Shown piece after piece: positions 1-9,341 of a DNA stretch of 64,000 nucleotides (positions are counted from its first letter, which is position 1; each line of letters begins with the position of its first letter). The stretch is from NCBI RefSeq assembly GCF_002259485.1, contig NZ_NPGA01000012.1, positions 1 to 64,000 of the forward strand, read 5' to 3'. Both the position numbers and the translations under genes were made by a program. A model generated the notes under the pieces. That model did no database searches and was not told the DNA's origin. It worked only from the letters and a program-made list of their open reading frames with translations. This stretch comes from Rhodococcus sp. 14-1411-2a (GTDB taxonomy: Bacteria; Actinomycetota; Actinomycetes; Mycobacteriales; Mycobacteriaceae).

Positions 1-23
1 GGACTCCGGGGCGGCGGGGGCGG

Positions 24-1289
24 TCAGTCGAGGCGAGCGAGCACCACGCGCAGTCCGATGACACTGGCGATGGGGAACAGGGCGGCGACCAGCCATGGGA
101 TGGCTGCGCCCCAGCCGGTGTCGGGGGAGGCGTCGATCACCACACCGAGTGCGGTCGATCCGATGAGCACTCCGATGCCCCCGAGCGAGGCCATGAAGCC
201 GTAATACGAGCCCAGGCGACGTTCGGCGGCCATGCGCGGCACCAGGTCTCGGGCCTGTGGCATGGCGATCATCTGCCCCAGCGCCAGCAGCAGCACGAAC
301 AGAGCGGCCGGGACGAGACCGACCGGACCTTCCAACTCGAAGGGACTGAATGCCGCGACCAGGGCGAAAGAAACTGCCATGACGGCGAATCCGATCGGCA
401 GCGTGATCCTCGGTGATACCCCGGCGACGCGTCGGGTGATGGGCAGTTGCGCAGATACCACCAGTACTGCCGAGATCGCGAAGAACCACCCCAGCACCGT
501 CTGCGAACCCCAGGCGCGTTCGACCTCGAGGGGCAGCAGCAGGTACAGCTGGTTGTAGGCCACCAACTGCGCGCTCATCGCCACCGCGAACAGCACGAAG
601 GTTCGGTTGCGCACCACGTCGGTCCAGCCCGAGAGCCATGGGTCGTCGCGATGCTCGCCGCGCTCACGCGGCAGCCACCGCATGTGAGCGGCGACGACCA
701 GAACGAAGATCGCCGCGGCCACGAGGCACGCGATCCTGAAATCGACGAGCAGCAACACCGATCCGACGAGCGGGCCGGTGAACGAGCCGATCTGGCTGCA
801 CACCGACATCAGCGCGAAGCTCTCCACGCGCGTGGGTCCGCCGTCGCGTTCGCTTTTGCCCGCCTCGATCGCCACTGCGGATTCGACTGCAGGGGAGAAC
901 AATGCGGCTGCGAATCCCACCATCACCGTCGCGATCAACACGGCAGATAGCGAATCGGCGAAGGCGAGACCGACAAATCCCAGCACCCGCAGAACACAGC
1001 CGACGAGAACGACCGGCTTGATACCCCACCGATCGGCGAGGGTGCCACCGACGAAGAACAGTCCCTGCTGCGAGAACGTTCTGATTCCGAGAACCACTCC
1101 GACGACCGCGGCACCGAGCCCGAGGTCGCTCGTCAGATGCACCGACAGATACGGCAACACCATGAAAAAGCCGATGTTGAAGGTCATCTGAGTGAGGACG
1201 AGCAAGCGAACGGTGGGGGTGGCCCGCCGCAGATCGACCAAAAACGACCACCGCCACCGCGTCGGCGATCCGTCGGTCCTCGTGCTCAC
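24..1289 (-). CDS. MFS transporter (putative exporter)
   Basis: A 421-residue protein with about twelve hydrophobic segments. The loop after the second helix carries the MFS signature (GGTLADRWGIKP, around residues 81-92). It is an inner-membrane secondary transporter of the drug/metabolite exporter type. Its ATG overlaps the TGA of the upstream permease by four bases (ATGA), so it is the last gene of a translationally coupled five-gene ABC-transporter operon. An MFS exporter ending a peptide/nickel-type ABC operon resembles the Staphylococcus cnt metallophore layout (importer plus CntE exporter), but no metallophore synthesis gene is in the window. The substrate is unknown. The MFS family call is secure; the export role is inference. 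Confidence 0.85.
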   Translation of the reverse strand: MSTRTDGSPTRWRWSFLVDLRRATPTVRLLVLTQMTFNIGFFMVLPYLSVHLTSDLGLGAAVVGVVLGIRTFSQQGLFFVGGTLADRWGIKPVVLVGCVLRVLGFVGLAFADSLSAVLIATVMVGFAAALFSPAVESAVAIEAGKSERDGGPTRVESFALMSVCSQIGSFTGPLVGSVLLLVDFRIACLVAAAIFVLVVAAHMRWLPRERGEHRDDPWLSGWTDVVRNRTFVLFAVAMSAQLVAYNQLYLLLPLEVERAWGSQTVLGWFFAISAVLVVSAQLPITRRVAGVSPRITLPIGFAVMAVSFALVAAFSPFELEGPVGLVPAALFVLLLALGQMIAMPQARDLVPRMAAERRLGSYYGFMASLGGIGVLIGSTALGVVIDASPDTGWGAAIPWLVAALFPIASVIGLRVVLARLD

Positions 1290-3037
1290 GTACTGCGCCC
1301 TCCTGCGTCGACTTTCTCGATGACGCTACCGGTCTTGCGCACGCGTCCCGAGGTGGCACCGGCGAGCGAGACTGCGAGAACGGCAAGTGCGATCAACGAC
1401 GCGAGCGGAGCGGCGGTGACCCACGGTGCCCGCTCGACGGCGGCGACCCCGTCGGACAGTATCAATCCCCAATCCGCAGTGGGGGGTTGCGGACCGAGGC
1501 CGAGGAATCCGAGGGCCGCGAGAGCAAGAGCGACACCGGGAAGCCGAATCATGGCGTGCCGCAGAACTACCGGAACGACGCTGGGCACGATGGATCCGAA
1601 CAGGATTCGCGCATTGCCTGCCCCGAGTGTCGGCAGAATGGAGATGTACGGCCGAGCACGAGTCTCCTCGACCAGAGCGGCAGTGTGCGCGGCGAGCGGA
1701 GCCCACGTGACGATGAGAACGGCAACGGCCGCCCCGCCTGCACTCGGACCCCAGATCGCCGCGATGAGAATGCCGGTGACGACGGGCGGTGCCGCATTGG
1801 TGACCTCGACCAGACCACGCGAGGCCCGCGGAATCAGTCCCAGCAGCACGCCGACCACCAGGGCCGCGAACGTCACCGCCAGCGAGAGTCCGATGGAGCG
1901 CAGTGCGCCGTCGGCGACGCGGGCCAACAGATCTCGGCCCGACGCGTCCGTACCGAAGGGGTGGGCCGATGATGGCGCCGCGAACTTCTCCCGCGTCGTC
2001 GCCTGGCCGTCGCGTGGGAGTCCGGCCACGACCATGATCAGCAGGACCGACGCCGCCGCGATCGGCACCACCCAACGCCGGGGTGACGGGTGGAAGACGC
2101 CGGACGGGATGGGCATCGCCTTCTCGTGCAGGGCGCTGCCGAGCAGTAGCCGTCGCACGAGTTCGGCGGAAATCCCCAGAACGGCACTGACGGCCAGCAG
2201 AAGGATGATGTCGATCTGCAGGGCGGGAAGATCCTGTGATTGCGCATCACCGAGAGTGGTGCGGCCCAATCCCGGTATGGCGAAAACCTTTTCGACGGCC
2301 ACTGCGCCACCGGTCATGGCGACCATGATCAGCCCGATCTGCGATGCGAGCCCGGGGAGGGCGCGTCGCAGAACCGCACCGGCGATCTGCCGCCGCGAGA
2401 ATCCTGCGACCGTCCACGTGATGACCCAGCCCTCGGTGAAGGTGACGGCGATCGCGTCGGCGAGAAGGCGTCCGATCAGCCCGCCGGCAGGCAACCCGAG
2501 CGCGAGTGCAGGCAACACCGCGTACTCCGGGCCGTTCCAGCCGTACGCCGGGAACGACAGCCACACGGCTCCGACGAGGACCAGCACCGAGGCGAGCAGA
2601 AACTCCGGCATCGACGTGAGCGCTGCGGCGACGCCACCCCCGGTTCGCTTCGGGGTGCCGCGCAACCCCGCCCGCACGCTGGGGAGCACGACCAGTGCGG
2701 CCGTGACGACCGCAACCAGCATCGCGAAGCCCATGAGGGTGAGCGAGACCGTCAATGCATCCAGGGCACCGGGCAGTACGGGCTTGCCGGTGTTCCACGA
2801 TGTTCCGGGATTGCCCGACGCGATGCCGGTGAGCCAGTCCCAGAACATCCGCAGCGGCCCGGCATCGAGACCGAGGTCGCGGCGAATGGCCGCCAGAGCC
2901 TCGGGGGTTGCTTCCTGTTCGGCCGAGCGAGCTCGCAGAATGCTCAGTGCCGGATCGCGATTCGAGAGCCACGGCAGCATGCCGACGATCAGGACGACAC
3001 CGGCGACGGCAACCAGCCGCGAGGCGGTTGTTCTCAC
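1286..3037 (-). CDS. Fused DppB-DppC type ABC transporter permease
   Basis: A 583-residue inner-membrane protein that joins both permease units of a peptide/nickel importer. Residues about 1-305 are DppB-like (signal-anchor helix, periplasmic loop, then a BPD_transp domain with the AVEKVFAIPGLG motif). Residues about 315-565 are DppC-like (HPFGTDASGRDLLARV entry motif, then GFLGLGPQPPTADWG). These units are usually separate proteins of about 300 residues each. The GTG start lies three bases after the receptor stop codon, and the end overlaps the MFS gene by four bases. It should partner with the receptor and two ATPases encoded immediately upstream. The fusion is directly visible as one open frame; the substrate cannot be read from the sequence. 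Confidence 0.88.
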   Translation of the reverse strand: MRTTASRLVAVAGVVLIVGMLPWLSNRDPALSILRARSAEQEATPEALAAIRRDLGLDAGPLRMFWDWLTGIASGNPGTSWNTGKPVLPGALDALTVSLTLMGFAMLVAVVTAALVVLPSVRAGLRGTPKRTGGGVAAALTSMPEFLLASVLVLVGAVWLSFPAYGWNGPEYAVLPALALGLPAGGLIGRLLADAIAVTFTEGWVITWTVAGFSRRQIAGAVLRRALPGLASQIGLIMVAMTGGAVAVEKVFAIPGLGRTTLGDAQSQDLPALQIDIILLLAVSAVLGISAELVRRLLLGSALHEKAMPIPSGVFHPSPRRWVVPIAAASVLLIMVVAGLPRDGQATTREKFAAPSSAHPFGTDASGRDLLARVADGALRSIGLSLAVTFAALVVGVLLGLIPRASRGLVEVTNAAPPVVTGILIAAIWGPSAGGAAVAVLIVTWAPLAAHTAALVEETRARPYISILPTLGAGNARILFGSIVPSVVPVVLRHAMIRLPGVALALAALGFLGLGPQPPTADWGLILSDGVAAVERAPWVTAAPLASLIALAVLAVSLAGATSGRVRKTGSVIEKVDAGGRST

Positions 3038-3040
3038 TGC

Positions 3041-4534
3041 TTACTCGAAGGCGGTCTGGTTGGTGATGAGCGTGCGTTCCCGCGGATCGCGGGCGACACC
3101 GGTGAGGCCTTCGGATTCACCCTGGATGACGCGTTCGTGCAGCATCGGCACGGCCGCATCCTTCTCCAGGATGAGCTTCTCGGCGGCCAGGATCGCGGCG
3201 CGGCGGTCGTCTCCGGGCTCGGTGGCCGAGGCGTCTGCCAGCGCCGCGTCGACCTGCGGGTCGCAGAACTGGGAGATGTTGAACGATCCCTCGCAGGCGA
3301 AGTCGGAGTACATGTATGCCACCGGGTCACCCGAATCGAGGACGGTGGCGCGGGAGAGGATGAAGGCATCGAATGCACCACTGAGAGCATCGGTTTCGAT
3401 GAACTGGTATTCGCGCACCACCTGCTCGACCTCGAAGCCCTTCGCCTCGAGTTCCTGCTGCAACAGCACGGCGACCTCGGGAAGTTCGGCGCGGTCGGTG
3501 AACGTGGCGAGGGTGATCTTCTTGCCGGTGGCATCGCCCGCCGGGGTCTCGGTGCGCGCCGGACGGTCCGCCGCCCACGGCAGCGCGGGGCCGAGCAATC
3601 CGTTCGCGGCGTCGGCACGACCCTCGTACACCTGCTCGACCAGACGATCCTTGTCCACCGACTCCCGTGCGGCGGCGCGCATGGCGGGGTCCGCGAACAC
3701 TCCGGACGACGTGTTCAGGTACAGGGTGTTGGTGCGCGGCATCGGAACCTCGTGCACCAGCGACTGGTCGATGTTGGCGGCCTGCGACACCGGAATCGCC
3801 TCCACCACATCGGCGGTGCCGTTACGTAGCGCTGCTGCGCGGGCCGTACCGTCGGGCACGAAGTCGACGTCGATGCCGGCGAGCTTCGCGGGCTCACCCC
3901 AGTAGTCCTCGTTGCGGTCCAGCGTGGCACTGGACGTGCCGTTCACTGCGGTGAGCACGAAAGGTCCGGTGCCGGTTCCGACGGGGTCGCTGCCGCCTGC
4001 AGAGTAGGCCGCGGGTGCCAGGATGGCGAGCTGCGGGCTCGAGAGTCGTTGCGGCACCAGTGGATCGATGTCCGCGGTGGACACCTCCACCGTGTCGTCG
4101 TCGGTAGCGGTCACCGTCAGCTCGACCCCGTCGAGGATGCGCGGCTTCGGCGCGGCGGTAGTGGCAGCAGTCAGTGCGGTGACGACGGCAGCGGAGTCGA
4201 GTGGTGCACCGTTGTGGAACCTCACGTCGGGTCGGAGGTCGAAACTCCAAGTCCGGTCGTCGACGCGATTCCAGGCGGTGGCCAGCGCGGGCTCGGCGTC
4301 GCCGAGATCATCGAGGGTGACGAGGGTTTCGGCGGTGGACCAGCGCGACAGCTTGAAGGCATCATCGCTGAACTGCGAGAGCCCCGAGCGCGGCGGTTGC
4401 AGCATCGCCACGCGGGCTCGATCTGCGGTGTCGTCGGCAGCGCCCGAAGAGAAGCAGCCGGTGAGCGTGAGGGCACCTACCGCTGCCAGGGTGCCGATAC
4501 GGAACACGTTGGTAGACAACAGAGTGGTGGTCAA
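3041..4534 (-). CDS. Peptide/nickel-type ABC substrate-binding lipoprotein
   Basis: A solute-binding protein of the SBP_bac_5 family (DppA/OppA/NikA type). The signal peptide ends in a lipobox LTGC with the acylated cysteine at residue 27. The mature domain shows family features such as WSFDLRPDVRFHNGAPLDS, near residue 85. I chose the TTG at 4534 because AGGAG lies five bases upstream. An ATG seven codons earlier (4555) overlaps the upstream ATPase stop as ATGA but has no ribosome-binding site. The mature protein would be anchored outside the membrane and deliver ligand to the fused permease. Ligand could be a peptide, opine-type metallophore or metal chelate. Confidence 0.87.
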   Translation of the reverse strand: MTTTLLSTNVFRIGTLAAVGALTLTGCFSSGAADDTADRARVAMLQPPRSGLSQFSDDAFKLSRWSTAETLVTLDDLGDAEPALATAWNRVDDRTWSFDLRPDVRFHNGAPLDSAAVVTALTAATTAAPKPRILDGVELTVTATDDDTVEVSTADIDPLVPQRLSSPQLAILAPAAYSAGGSDPVGTGTGPFVLTAVNGTSSATLDRNEDYWGEPAKLAGIDVDFVPDGTARAAALRNGTADVVEAIPVSQAANIDQSLVHEVPMPRTNTLYLNTSSGVFADPAMRAAARESVDKDRLVEQVYEGRADAANGLLGPALPWAADRPARTETPAGDATGKKITLATFTDRAELPEVAVLLQQELEAKGFEVEQVVREYQFIETDALSGAFDAFILSRATVLDSGDPVAYMYSDFACEGSFNISQFCDPQVDAALADASATEPGDDRRAAILAAEKLILEKDAAVPMLHERVIQGESEGLTGVARDPRERTLITNQTAFE

Positions 4535-4551
4535 TGGATCTCCTGTGGTGG

Positions 4552-5298
4552 TCATGCAAGCCGGGGTACGGCGTCGATCAGGTCTCGGGTGTAGGAGTGC
4601 TGTGGTTCGGTGAGAATGCCTCGTAAGCTGCCGGTTTCGACGATTCGGCCGTCGTGCATCACCGATACGTCACTGCAGAGTCGAGCGACTGCAGACAGGT
4701 CGTGGCTCACGATCAGCAACGCGCTGGGCAGTCCGGCCAGAACCGCGAGAACCTGCTCACGCAGATCCGGGTCCAGCCCACTGACCGGCTCGTCCGCCAG
4801 CAGATATTGCGGTTCGCATGCCACCGCGCGCGCGATGGCGACGCGTTGATTCTGACCACCGGACAGTTCCGTCGGTCGGCGTTGCAGATAACGCTCGTCC
4901 AGCCCGACAGCGGCGAGTGCGGCACCCGCTTTGGCTCGATGATCGCCGTCGACGCCCAGAAGTCGAAGCGGCGTCGCCACCAGATCCAGCACACTGCGGC
5001 GTGGATCGAGGCTGGTGGCCGGATCCTGGGGTACGTACTGCACGAGTCTGCGAAACCACCGCAGCGAGCGGACGGAACCGGGACGCACTGGGCACCCGTC
5101 CAATTCGATGACCCCTTCGGAGGGCACATCCAACGCCAACAGCATGCGCAGCAACGTCGTCTTCCCCGAACCGGATTCGCCGACGACGGCGACGCGACCG
5201 GCCGGTGGCAGCGTGAACGAGACGGCGTCCAGCGCGGTACGAGAAGAGCCGTGCCGTACGTAGGTGCGCGTGATGTCCGTGGCCACCAAGCCCGTCAT
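4552..5298 (-). CDS. ABC transporter ATP-binding protein (DppF/OppF-like)
   Basis: A 248-residue cytoplasmic ATPase. Walker A is GESGSGKTT (about residue 37), the signature is LSGGQNQR and Walker B is YLLADEPVSGLD. The start is the ATG at 5298, which overlaps the TGA of the first ATPase gene by four bases. A longer in-frame extension upstream would run inside that gene and is unlikely. It energises the peptide/nickel-type importer together with the other ATPase. It lacks the long C-terminal oligopeptide-binding extension typical of OppF, ending soon after the D-loop and switch region, so it is a short form. Confidence 0.88.
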   Translation of the reverse strand: MTGLVATDITRTYVRHGSSRTALDAVSFTLPPAGRVAVVGESGSGKTTLLRMLLALDVPSEGVIELDGCPVRPGSVRSLRWFRRLVQYVPQDPATSLDPRRSVLDLVATPLRLLGVDGDHRAKAGAALAAVGLDERYLQRRPTELSGGQNQRVAIARAVACEPQYLLADEPVSGLDPDLREQVLAVLAGLPSALLIVSHDLSAVARLCSDVSVMHDGRIVETGSLRGILTEPQHSYTRDLIDAVPRLA

Positions 5299-6020
5299 CG
5301 CGCGACCAACTGACGAAACGGATCGGCGGCGCGAGCCCGCTCGAGCATGCGCACCACGAGATCGGATTCCGGGCTGTCGAGAATCGCTGCCGTGGAACCG
5401 GATTCGACGACCTTGCCCGAGTCGAGAACCATCAGGTGATCGCACAGCTGCGCGGCGACGGCGATGTCGTGCGTGATCAGCAGCAGAGACGCCACCTCAC
5501 GGAGAGCGTCGAGCACCCGCGCCTGACTGATCACATCGAGGGCCGTCGTCGGCTCGTCCGCGATCACCAGCGGACTCTCACGCGCCAATGCGACTGCGAT
5601 ACAGACGCGTTGACGCTGGCCACCGGACAGCTCGAGCGGGTGCGAGGCCAGGATGCGTTCGGTGTCGCGCAGACCCACGCGCTCGAGCAGCGCGGAGGCG
5701 TCGGGCGTGCGGAGTTGCTTGCCGACGGTGACCATCGGGTTCAGTGCGGTGGCCGAATCCTGGAAGACCATCGCCGGACGGGCGGGGCGTGGCCGGCGGG
5801 GCGTCGGAACTCCGGCGACGTCGTGGCCGTCGACGACGATGCGGCCGGTGCAGGTGATGCCCGGCGGGAGCGCTCCGACCAGTGCCGACGCAATCAGCGA
5901 CTTTCCCGATCCCGACGCACCCAGCAGGCCGAGGCGTCGACCCGCTGGGATCTCGAAGGAGACGTGCCGGACGATGCGCGAGCGTCCGGCGTCGATGCAG
6001 AGGTCATCGACGGCGAGCAC
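5295..6020 (-). CDS. ABC transporter ATP-binding protein (DppD/OppD-like)
   Basis: A 241-residue ATPase and the first gene of the five-gene operon. Walker A is GASGSGKS, the signature is LSGGQRQR and Walker B is LVIADEPTTALD. The GTG start at 6020 is chosen because AGGAG lies five bases upstream. An upstream ATG at 6104 would add 28 residues unlike the family. Upstream, the intergenic region holds a perfect 17-bp palindrome that may control the operon. Like its partner it is shorter than typical DppD (about 320 residues). Its stop overlaps the next ATPase start. Confidence 0.87.
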   Translation of the reverse strand: MLAVDDLCIDAGRSRIVRHVSFEIPAGRRLGLLGASGSGKSLIASALVGALPPGITCTGRIVVDGHDVAGVPTPRRPRPARPAMVFQDSATALNPMVTVGKQLRTPDASALLERVGLRDTERILASHPLELSGGQRQRVCIAVALARESPLVIADEPTTALDVISQARVLDALREVASLLLITHDIAVAAQLCDHLMVLDSGKVVESGSTAAILDSPESDLVVRMLERARAADPFRQLVAR

Positions 6021-6052
6021 GGTTTCTCCTGAGGATAGACATGGGAACGACT

Positions 6053-6069
6053 TCGACAATCGTTGTCGA
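6053..6069. promoter_or_regulatory. Palindromic operator candidate between ABC operon and divergent gene
   Basis: The sequence TCGACAATCGTTGTCGA forms perfect 7-bp arms around TCG. It lies 33 bases before the first ATPase start and about 40 bases before the divergent leaderless promoter. The core AATCGTT resembles the AATCATT centre of actinobacterial Zur boxes, a Fur-family pattern. The regulator assignment is only inference. Confidence 0.5.
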
Positions 6070-6106
6070 TAGACGACTGTAGGCGAGTCGGGGGGACGAC
6101 ACAAAT

Positions 6107-6112
6107 TAGGCT
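6107..6112 (+). promoter_or_regulatory. -10 hexamer TAGGCT, leaderless promoter
   Basis: TAGGCT ends six bases before the ATG at 6119, and there is no Shine-Dalgarno. The transcript would begin at or next to the start codon. Confidence 0.5.
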
Positions 6113-6118
6113 GACCGG

Positions 6119-6628
6119 ATGAGCAGGGCGAGGGACGCGCAACGAGCGGCCGTCTACGACGCAGAACAACTGGTTCGCACCATGTTCGATCGCGCCGAGG
6201 AGCGGGACCTTCGCATGGTGCAGGTGATGGGTTCGCAGATCACGCTGCCGATCGAGCGCAAGTTCGCCTCCATCGACTCGGTGCAGGCATACGTCGATGC
6301 GGTGCTCGCTCTGGAGTGGGTTGCCGCAACGTGGCCCGACGCCGGTCGGGTGGTCACCGTCCGAGCCCGATCGGGTTCGGCTGCGGCGCACTACGAATCG
6401 GACACCGCCACCATCGCGGTGCCCCTGCACAGGGGCAACAGGGCGTGGGCGTTGCGGGAACTGGTGGTGTTGCACGAGCTCGCGCACCACTTCGCCGACG
6501 AGAACGAGGAGCAGCACGGCGGCGCATTCGTCGACCACTACATCACTCTCGTCGGCGAGATCGTCGGCTCCGAGGCCGGGTTCGTCCTGCGCGCGATGAT
6601 GGCCGAGAGCGGCGTCCGCATCGGCTAG
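6119..6628 (+). CDS. TIGR04338-type putative metallohydrolase
   Basis: A 169-residue soluble protein with a zincin motif HELAHHF (His119, Glu120, His123). His133 or His140 could serve as the third ligand. It resembles the actinobacterial TIGR04338 family of putative metallohydrolases, which has no known substrate. No signal peptide or membrane segment is visible, so it is probably cytoplasmic. It is transcribed divergently from the ABC operon and shares its operator region. The next gene lies 52 bases downstream. The motif is plain; catalytic activity is inferred. Confidence 0.72.
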   Translation: MSRARDAQRAAVYDAEQLVRTMFDRAEERDLRMVQVMGSQITLPIERKFASIDSVQAYVDAVLALEWVAATWPDAGRVVTVRARSGSAAAHYESDTATIAVPLHRGNRAWALRELVVLHELAHHFADENEEQHGGAFVDHYITLVGEIVGSEAGFVLRAMMAESGVRIG

Positions 6629-6680
6629 TGGTTTTCGGGTGCATCATGGGAGACGCAGCCCACACGACGAGGAGATGTCC

Positions 6681-7445
6681 ATGACCGTCAAGATCGGTGT
6701 TCAGCTTCAGCCCCAGCACGCTCCCGACTATCAGTTGATCCGCGACGCGGTGTTGCGCTCGGAGGATGCGGGCGTCGACATCGTCTTCAACTGGGACCAC
6801 TTCTATCCGCTGTACGGCGACCTCGACGGTGCGCACTTCGAGTGCTGGACGATGCTCGGGGCCTGGGCCGAGCAGACATCGAACGTCGAGATCGGCGCAC
6901 TCGTCACCGGCGGCGGATACCGCAATCCGGACCTGTTGGCCGACATGGCGCGCACCGTCGACCACATCAGCGGCGGACGGTTGATCCTCGGCATCGGCGC
7001 CGGATGGAACGAGAAGGACTACGACAACTTCGGGTACGAGTTCGGCACGGCCGGTTCGCGACTGGCCTTGCTGAAAGAGAGCCTCGCCAGAATCCGCCAC
7101 TGCCTCGACGTCGGAAACCCGGCCCCGACCCGCGACATCCCGATCCTGATCGGCGGCGGCGGCGAGAAGAAGACGCTGAAGATGGTGGCCGAATACGCGC
7201 ACATCTGGCACAGCTTCGCCGACCTCGAGGCGCTGAAGCGCAAGTCCGAGATCCTCGCCGAGCACGGCACCACCGTCGGACGCGACGTCTCGGTCATCAC
7301 CCGCTCGGTCGCGTGGCCGGGAGCGGACACCGCCCAGGACTTCGTCGACGCCGGAGCCACCCTGTTCACCGTCGGCGTCAACGGACCCGAGTACGACCTG
7401 GCCGAGCTGGGCCAGGCCATCGAGTGGCGGGACGCGCTCGAGTAG
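6681..7445 (+). CDS. LLM-class F420-dependent oxidoreductase
   Basis: A 254-residue luciferase-like (TIM-barrel) oxidoreductase. It has the LLM N-terminus MTVKIGVQL and a segment typical of F420-binding members (LILGIGAGWNEKDYDNFGYEFG, about residues 101-122). Chemistry would be hydride transfer with F420H2 or FMNH2; the substrate is unknown. GAGGAG precedes the ATG at 6681 with suitable spacing, whereas the ATG two codons earlier abuts that ribosome-binding site. F420 dependence fits a Rhodococcus/Mycobacterium host. It is slightly short for the family (usually 280-340 residues). Confidence 0.8.
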   Translation: MTVKIGVQLQPQHAPDYQLIRDAVLRSEDAGVDIVFNWDHFYPLYGDLDGAHFECWTMLGAWAEQTSNVEIGALVTGGGYRNPDLLADMARTVDHISGGRLILGIGAGWNEKDYDNFGYEFGTAGSRLALLKESLARIRHCLDVGNPAPTRDIPILIGGGGEKKTLKMVAEYAHIWHSFADLEALKRKSEILAEHGTTVGRDVSVITRSVAWPGADTAQDFVDAGATLFTVGVNGPEYDLAELGQAIEWRDALE

Positions 7446-7518
7446 TCACACGTCACTCCAGTTCGCTGAGCGAAACCCTTGCGCGTGGCGCGTTTGGGTG
7501 AGTGGGCCCTGGTCCGCT

Positions 7519-7524
7519 TAGGGT
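7519..7524 (+). promoter_or_regulatory. -10 hexamer TAGGGT, leaderless promoter
   Basis: TAGGGT ends seven bases before the ATG at 7532. No Shine-Dalgarno is present, so a leaderless mRNA is likely. This supports the ATG over the in-frame GTG at 7502. Confidence 0.5.
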
Positions 7525-7531
7525 TTTGTAC

Positions 7532-9340
7532 ATGGTTGCCGTACGCGCCTCACGCGCGCTCGTGGTTCTCGTTCTCGGACTGTTGATGGCCCTCACGCTC
7601 GCCGCGTGTGGCACGTCGAATTCCGATGATCAGGCGGCGGCAGGTCCGACCGACCTGTGCGCCCCTCCCGGAGTCGACAGTGCATCGTCCACCCCGACGA
7701 ACTTCGACGCTGCCGCAGCGGCCGCGACGGAGGACAGATACACGACGGACAATGTCACGCCCCTGGACCGGATCGACACCGCATCCCTCGGATTGGCGAC
7801 GCCGGGAGTGCTCACCGTCGGAACCCTGTCCGACGCCCCGCCGAGCATCTGCCTGGACTCGGCCGGCCAGTACACCGGCTACGACAACGAACTGCTGAAG
7901 GCCGTCGCCGAGAAGCTCGGTCTGCAGATCAACTTCTCGGGCACCGAGTTCTCGGGTCTGCTCGCGCAGGTTGCGGGCCGCCGCTTCGACGTCGGGTCGT
8001 CCTCGATCACGACGACGGACGAGCGACGCAACACCGTCGGGTTCACCAACGGATACGACTTCGGCTACTTCTCCCTCGTGGCCACCACCGGTGGCCCGAT
8101 CACCAGGTTCGAGGACCTGAACGCGGGCAGCAGGATCGGCGTCGTGCAGGGCACCGTGCAGGACGACTACGTGGTGAACACGCTCGGCCTCGATCCGGTG
8201 AAGTTCCCGGACTACAACACCGCGTACGCGAACCTGCGCACCGGGCAGATCGACGCCTGGGTGGCCCCGTCCCAGCAGGCGGAAGGCTTGGTCAAGCCGG
8301 AAGACGGCACCGCGATCACGCAGAACACGTTCTCGCTGAACAACTTCGTCGGCTGGGCCGTCGCTCGCGACAATCAGCCGCTGATCGACGCGTTGAACTC
8401 CGGGCTCGACGCGGTGATCGCCGACGGCACCTGGGCCACCCTGTACTCCGACTGGGTTCCACGCGAGCTGCCCGACGGCTTCAAGCCCGGCAGCAAGGCC
8501 GCCCCCGAGCCCGAGCTACCCGACTTCGCTGCCATCGCAGCACAGAACGACGCGGACGCTCCCGAAGCCGTTGCCGTTCAACCCAAATCCACGCTGGCAC
8601 AGCTGGGGGATACGTTCTTCGACTGGTCGCTGTACAAGTCCGCCATCCCCGACCTGTTCAAGGTAGGCCTGCCCAACACGCTCATTCTGGCGTTGGCGTC
8701 GGGCATCATCGGTACGGTCCTGGGCATGTTGCTGGCCCTGGCCGGGCTGTCTCGCACACGCTGGCTGCGCTGGCCGGCGCGTGTCTACACCGACATCTTC
8801 CGCGGATTGCCCGCCGTGGTGATCATTCTGATCATCGGACTCGGAATCGGACCGGTGGTGCAGGGGGTGACCGGCGGCAATCCGTACTGGCTCGGCGCCG
8901 CGGCACTGTCACTGCTCGCCGCCGCGTACATCGGTGAGATCTTCCGATCCGGCATCCAGAGCGTCGAGGCCGGTCAGATGGAAGCTGCGCGGGCACTGGG
9001 CTTCAGCCGTCGCCGGTCGATGAACCTGGTCGTCGTCCCACAGGGTGTCCGACGCGTTCTGCCGGCGCTGATGAACCAGTTCATCTCACTGATCAAGGAC
9101 TCGTCGCTGATCTACTTCCTCGGACTGCTCGCCACTCAACGCGAGCTGTTCGCCGTCGGTCGAGATCTCAACGCACAGACCGGAAATCTGTCCCCGCTCG
9201 TCGCCGCCGGATTGTTCTACCTGGTGCTGACCGTGCCGCTCACCCATCTCGTGAACTACATCGACAAGCGACTGCGCACCGGCAAGGCCGAGCAGACGCT
9301 GGACCCGGTCGAGCAGGCCGTCGTCGTGGAAAGAGGCTGA
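7532..9340 (+). CDS. Polar amino acid ABC transporter, fused receptor-permease (GlnH-GlnP type)
   Basis: A 602-residue fusion. The signal peptide has a lipobox LAAC (Cys26). Residues about 85-315 form a family 3 solute-binding domain. After a linker, residues about 370-590 form the HisM/GlnP-type permease, with the loop motif [25 protein letters not shown] that docks on the ATPase. The receptor is thus tethered to its own channel, as in the GlnPH proteins of Gram-positives. The ATPase gene follows after one base. The likely substrate is glutamine, glutamate or another polar amino acid; the exact ligand is unknown. Confidence 0.9.
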   Translation: MVAVRASRALVVLVLGLLMALTLAACGTSNSDDQAAAGPTDLCAPPGVDSASSTPTNFDAAAAAATEDRYTTDNVTPLDRIDTASLGLATPGVLTVGTLSDAPPSICLDSAGQYTGYDNELLKAVAEKLGLQINFSGTEFSGLLAQVAGRRFDVGSSSITTTDERRNTVGFTNGYDFGYFSLVATTGGPITRFEDLNAGSRIGVVQGTVQDDYVVNTLGLDPVKFPDYNTAYANLRTGQIDAWVAPSQQAEGLVKPEDGTAITQNTFSLNNFVGWAVARDNQPLIDALNSGLDAVIADGTWATLYSDWVPRELPDGFKPGSKAAPEPELPDFAAIAAQNDADAPEAVAVQPKSTLAQLGDTFFDWSLYKSAIPDLFKVGLPNTLILALASGIIGTVLGMLLALAGLSRTRWLRWPARVYTDIFRGLPAVVIILIIGLGIGPVVQGVTGGNPYWLGAAALSLLAAAYIGEIFRSGIQSVEAGQMEAARALGFSRRRSMNLVVVPQGVRRVLPALMNQFISLIKDSSLIYFLGLLATQRELFAVGRDLNAQTGNLSPLVAAGLFYLVLTVPLTHLVNYIDKRLRTGKAEQTLDPVEQAVVVERG

Positions 9341-9341
9341 C

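Noticed and set aside
1137-3905. Very long open frame on the plus strand opposite the ABC operon
   Set aside because: It has no family resemblance, is rich in Arg/Ser/Pro as expected for antisense frames in high-GC DNA, and lies opposite clear transporter genes.
7446-7500. Possible further copy of the intergenic hairpin repeat
   Set aside because: It shares only TGAGCGAAAC and lacks the pairing arm and tail, so it was not counted.
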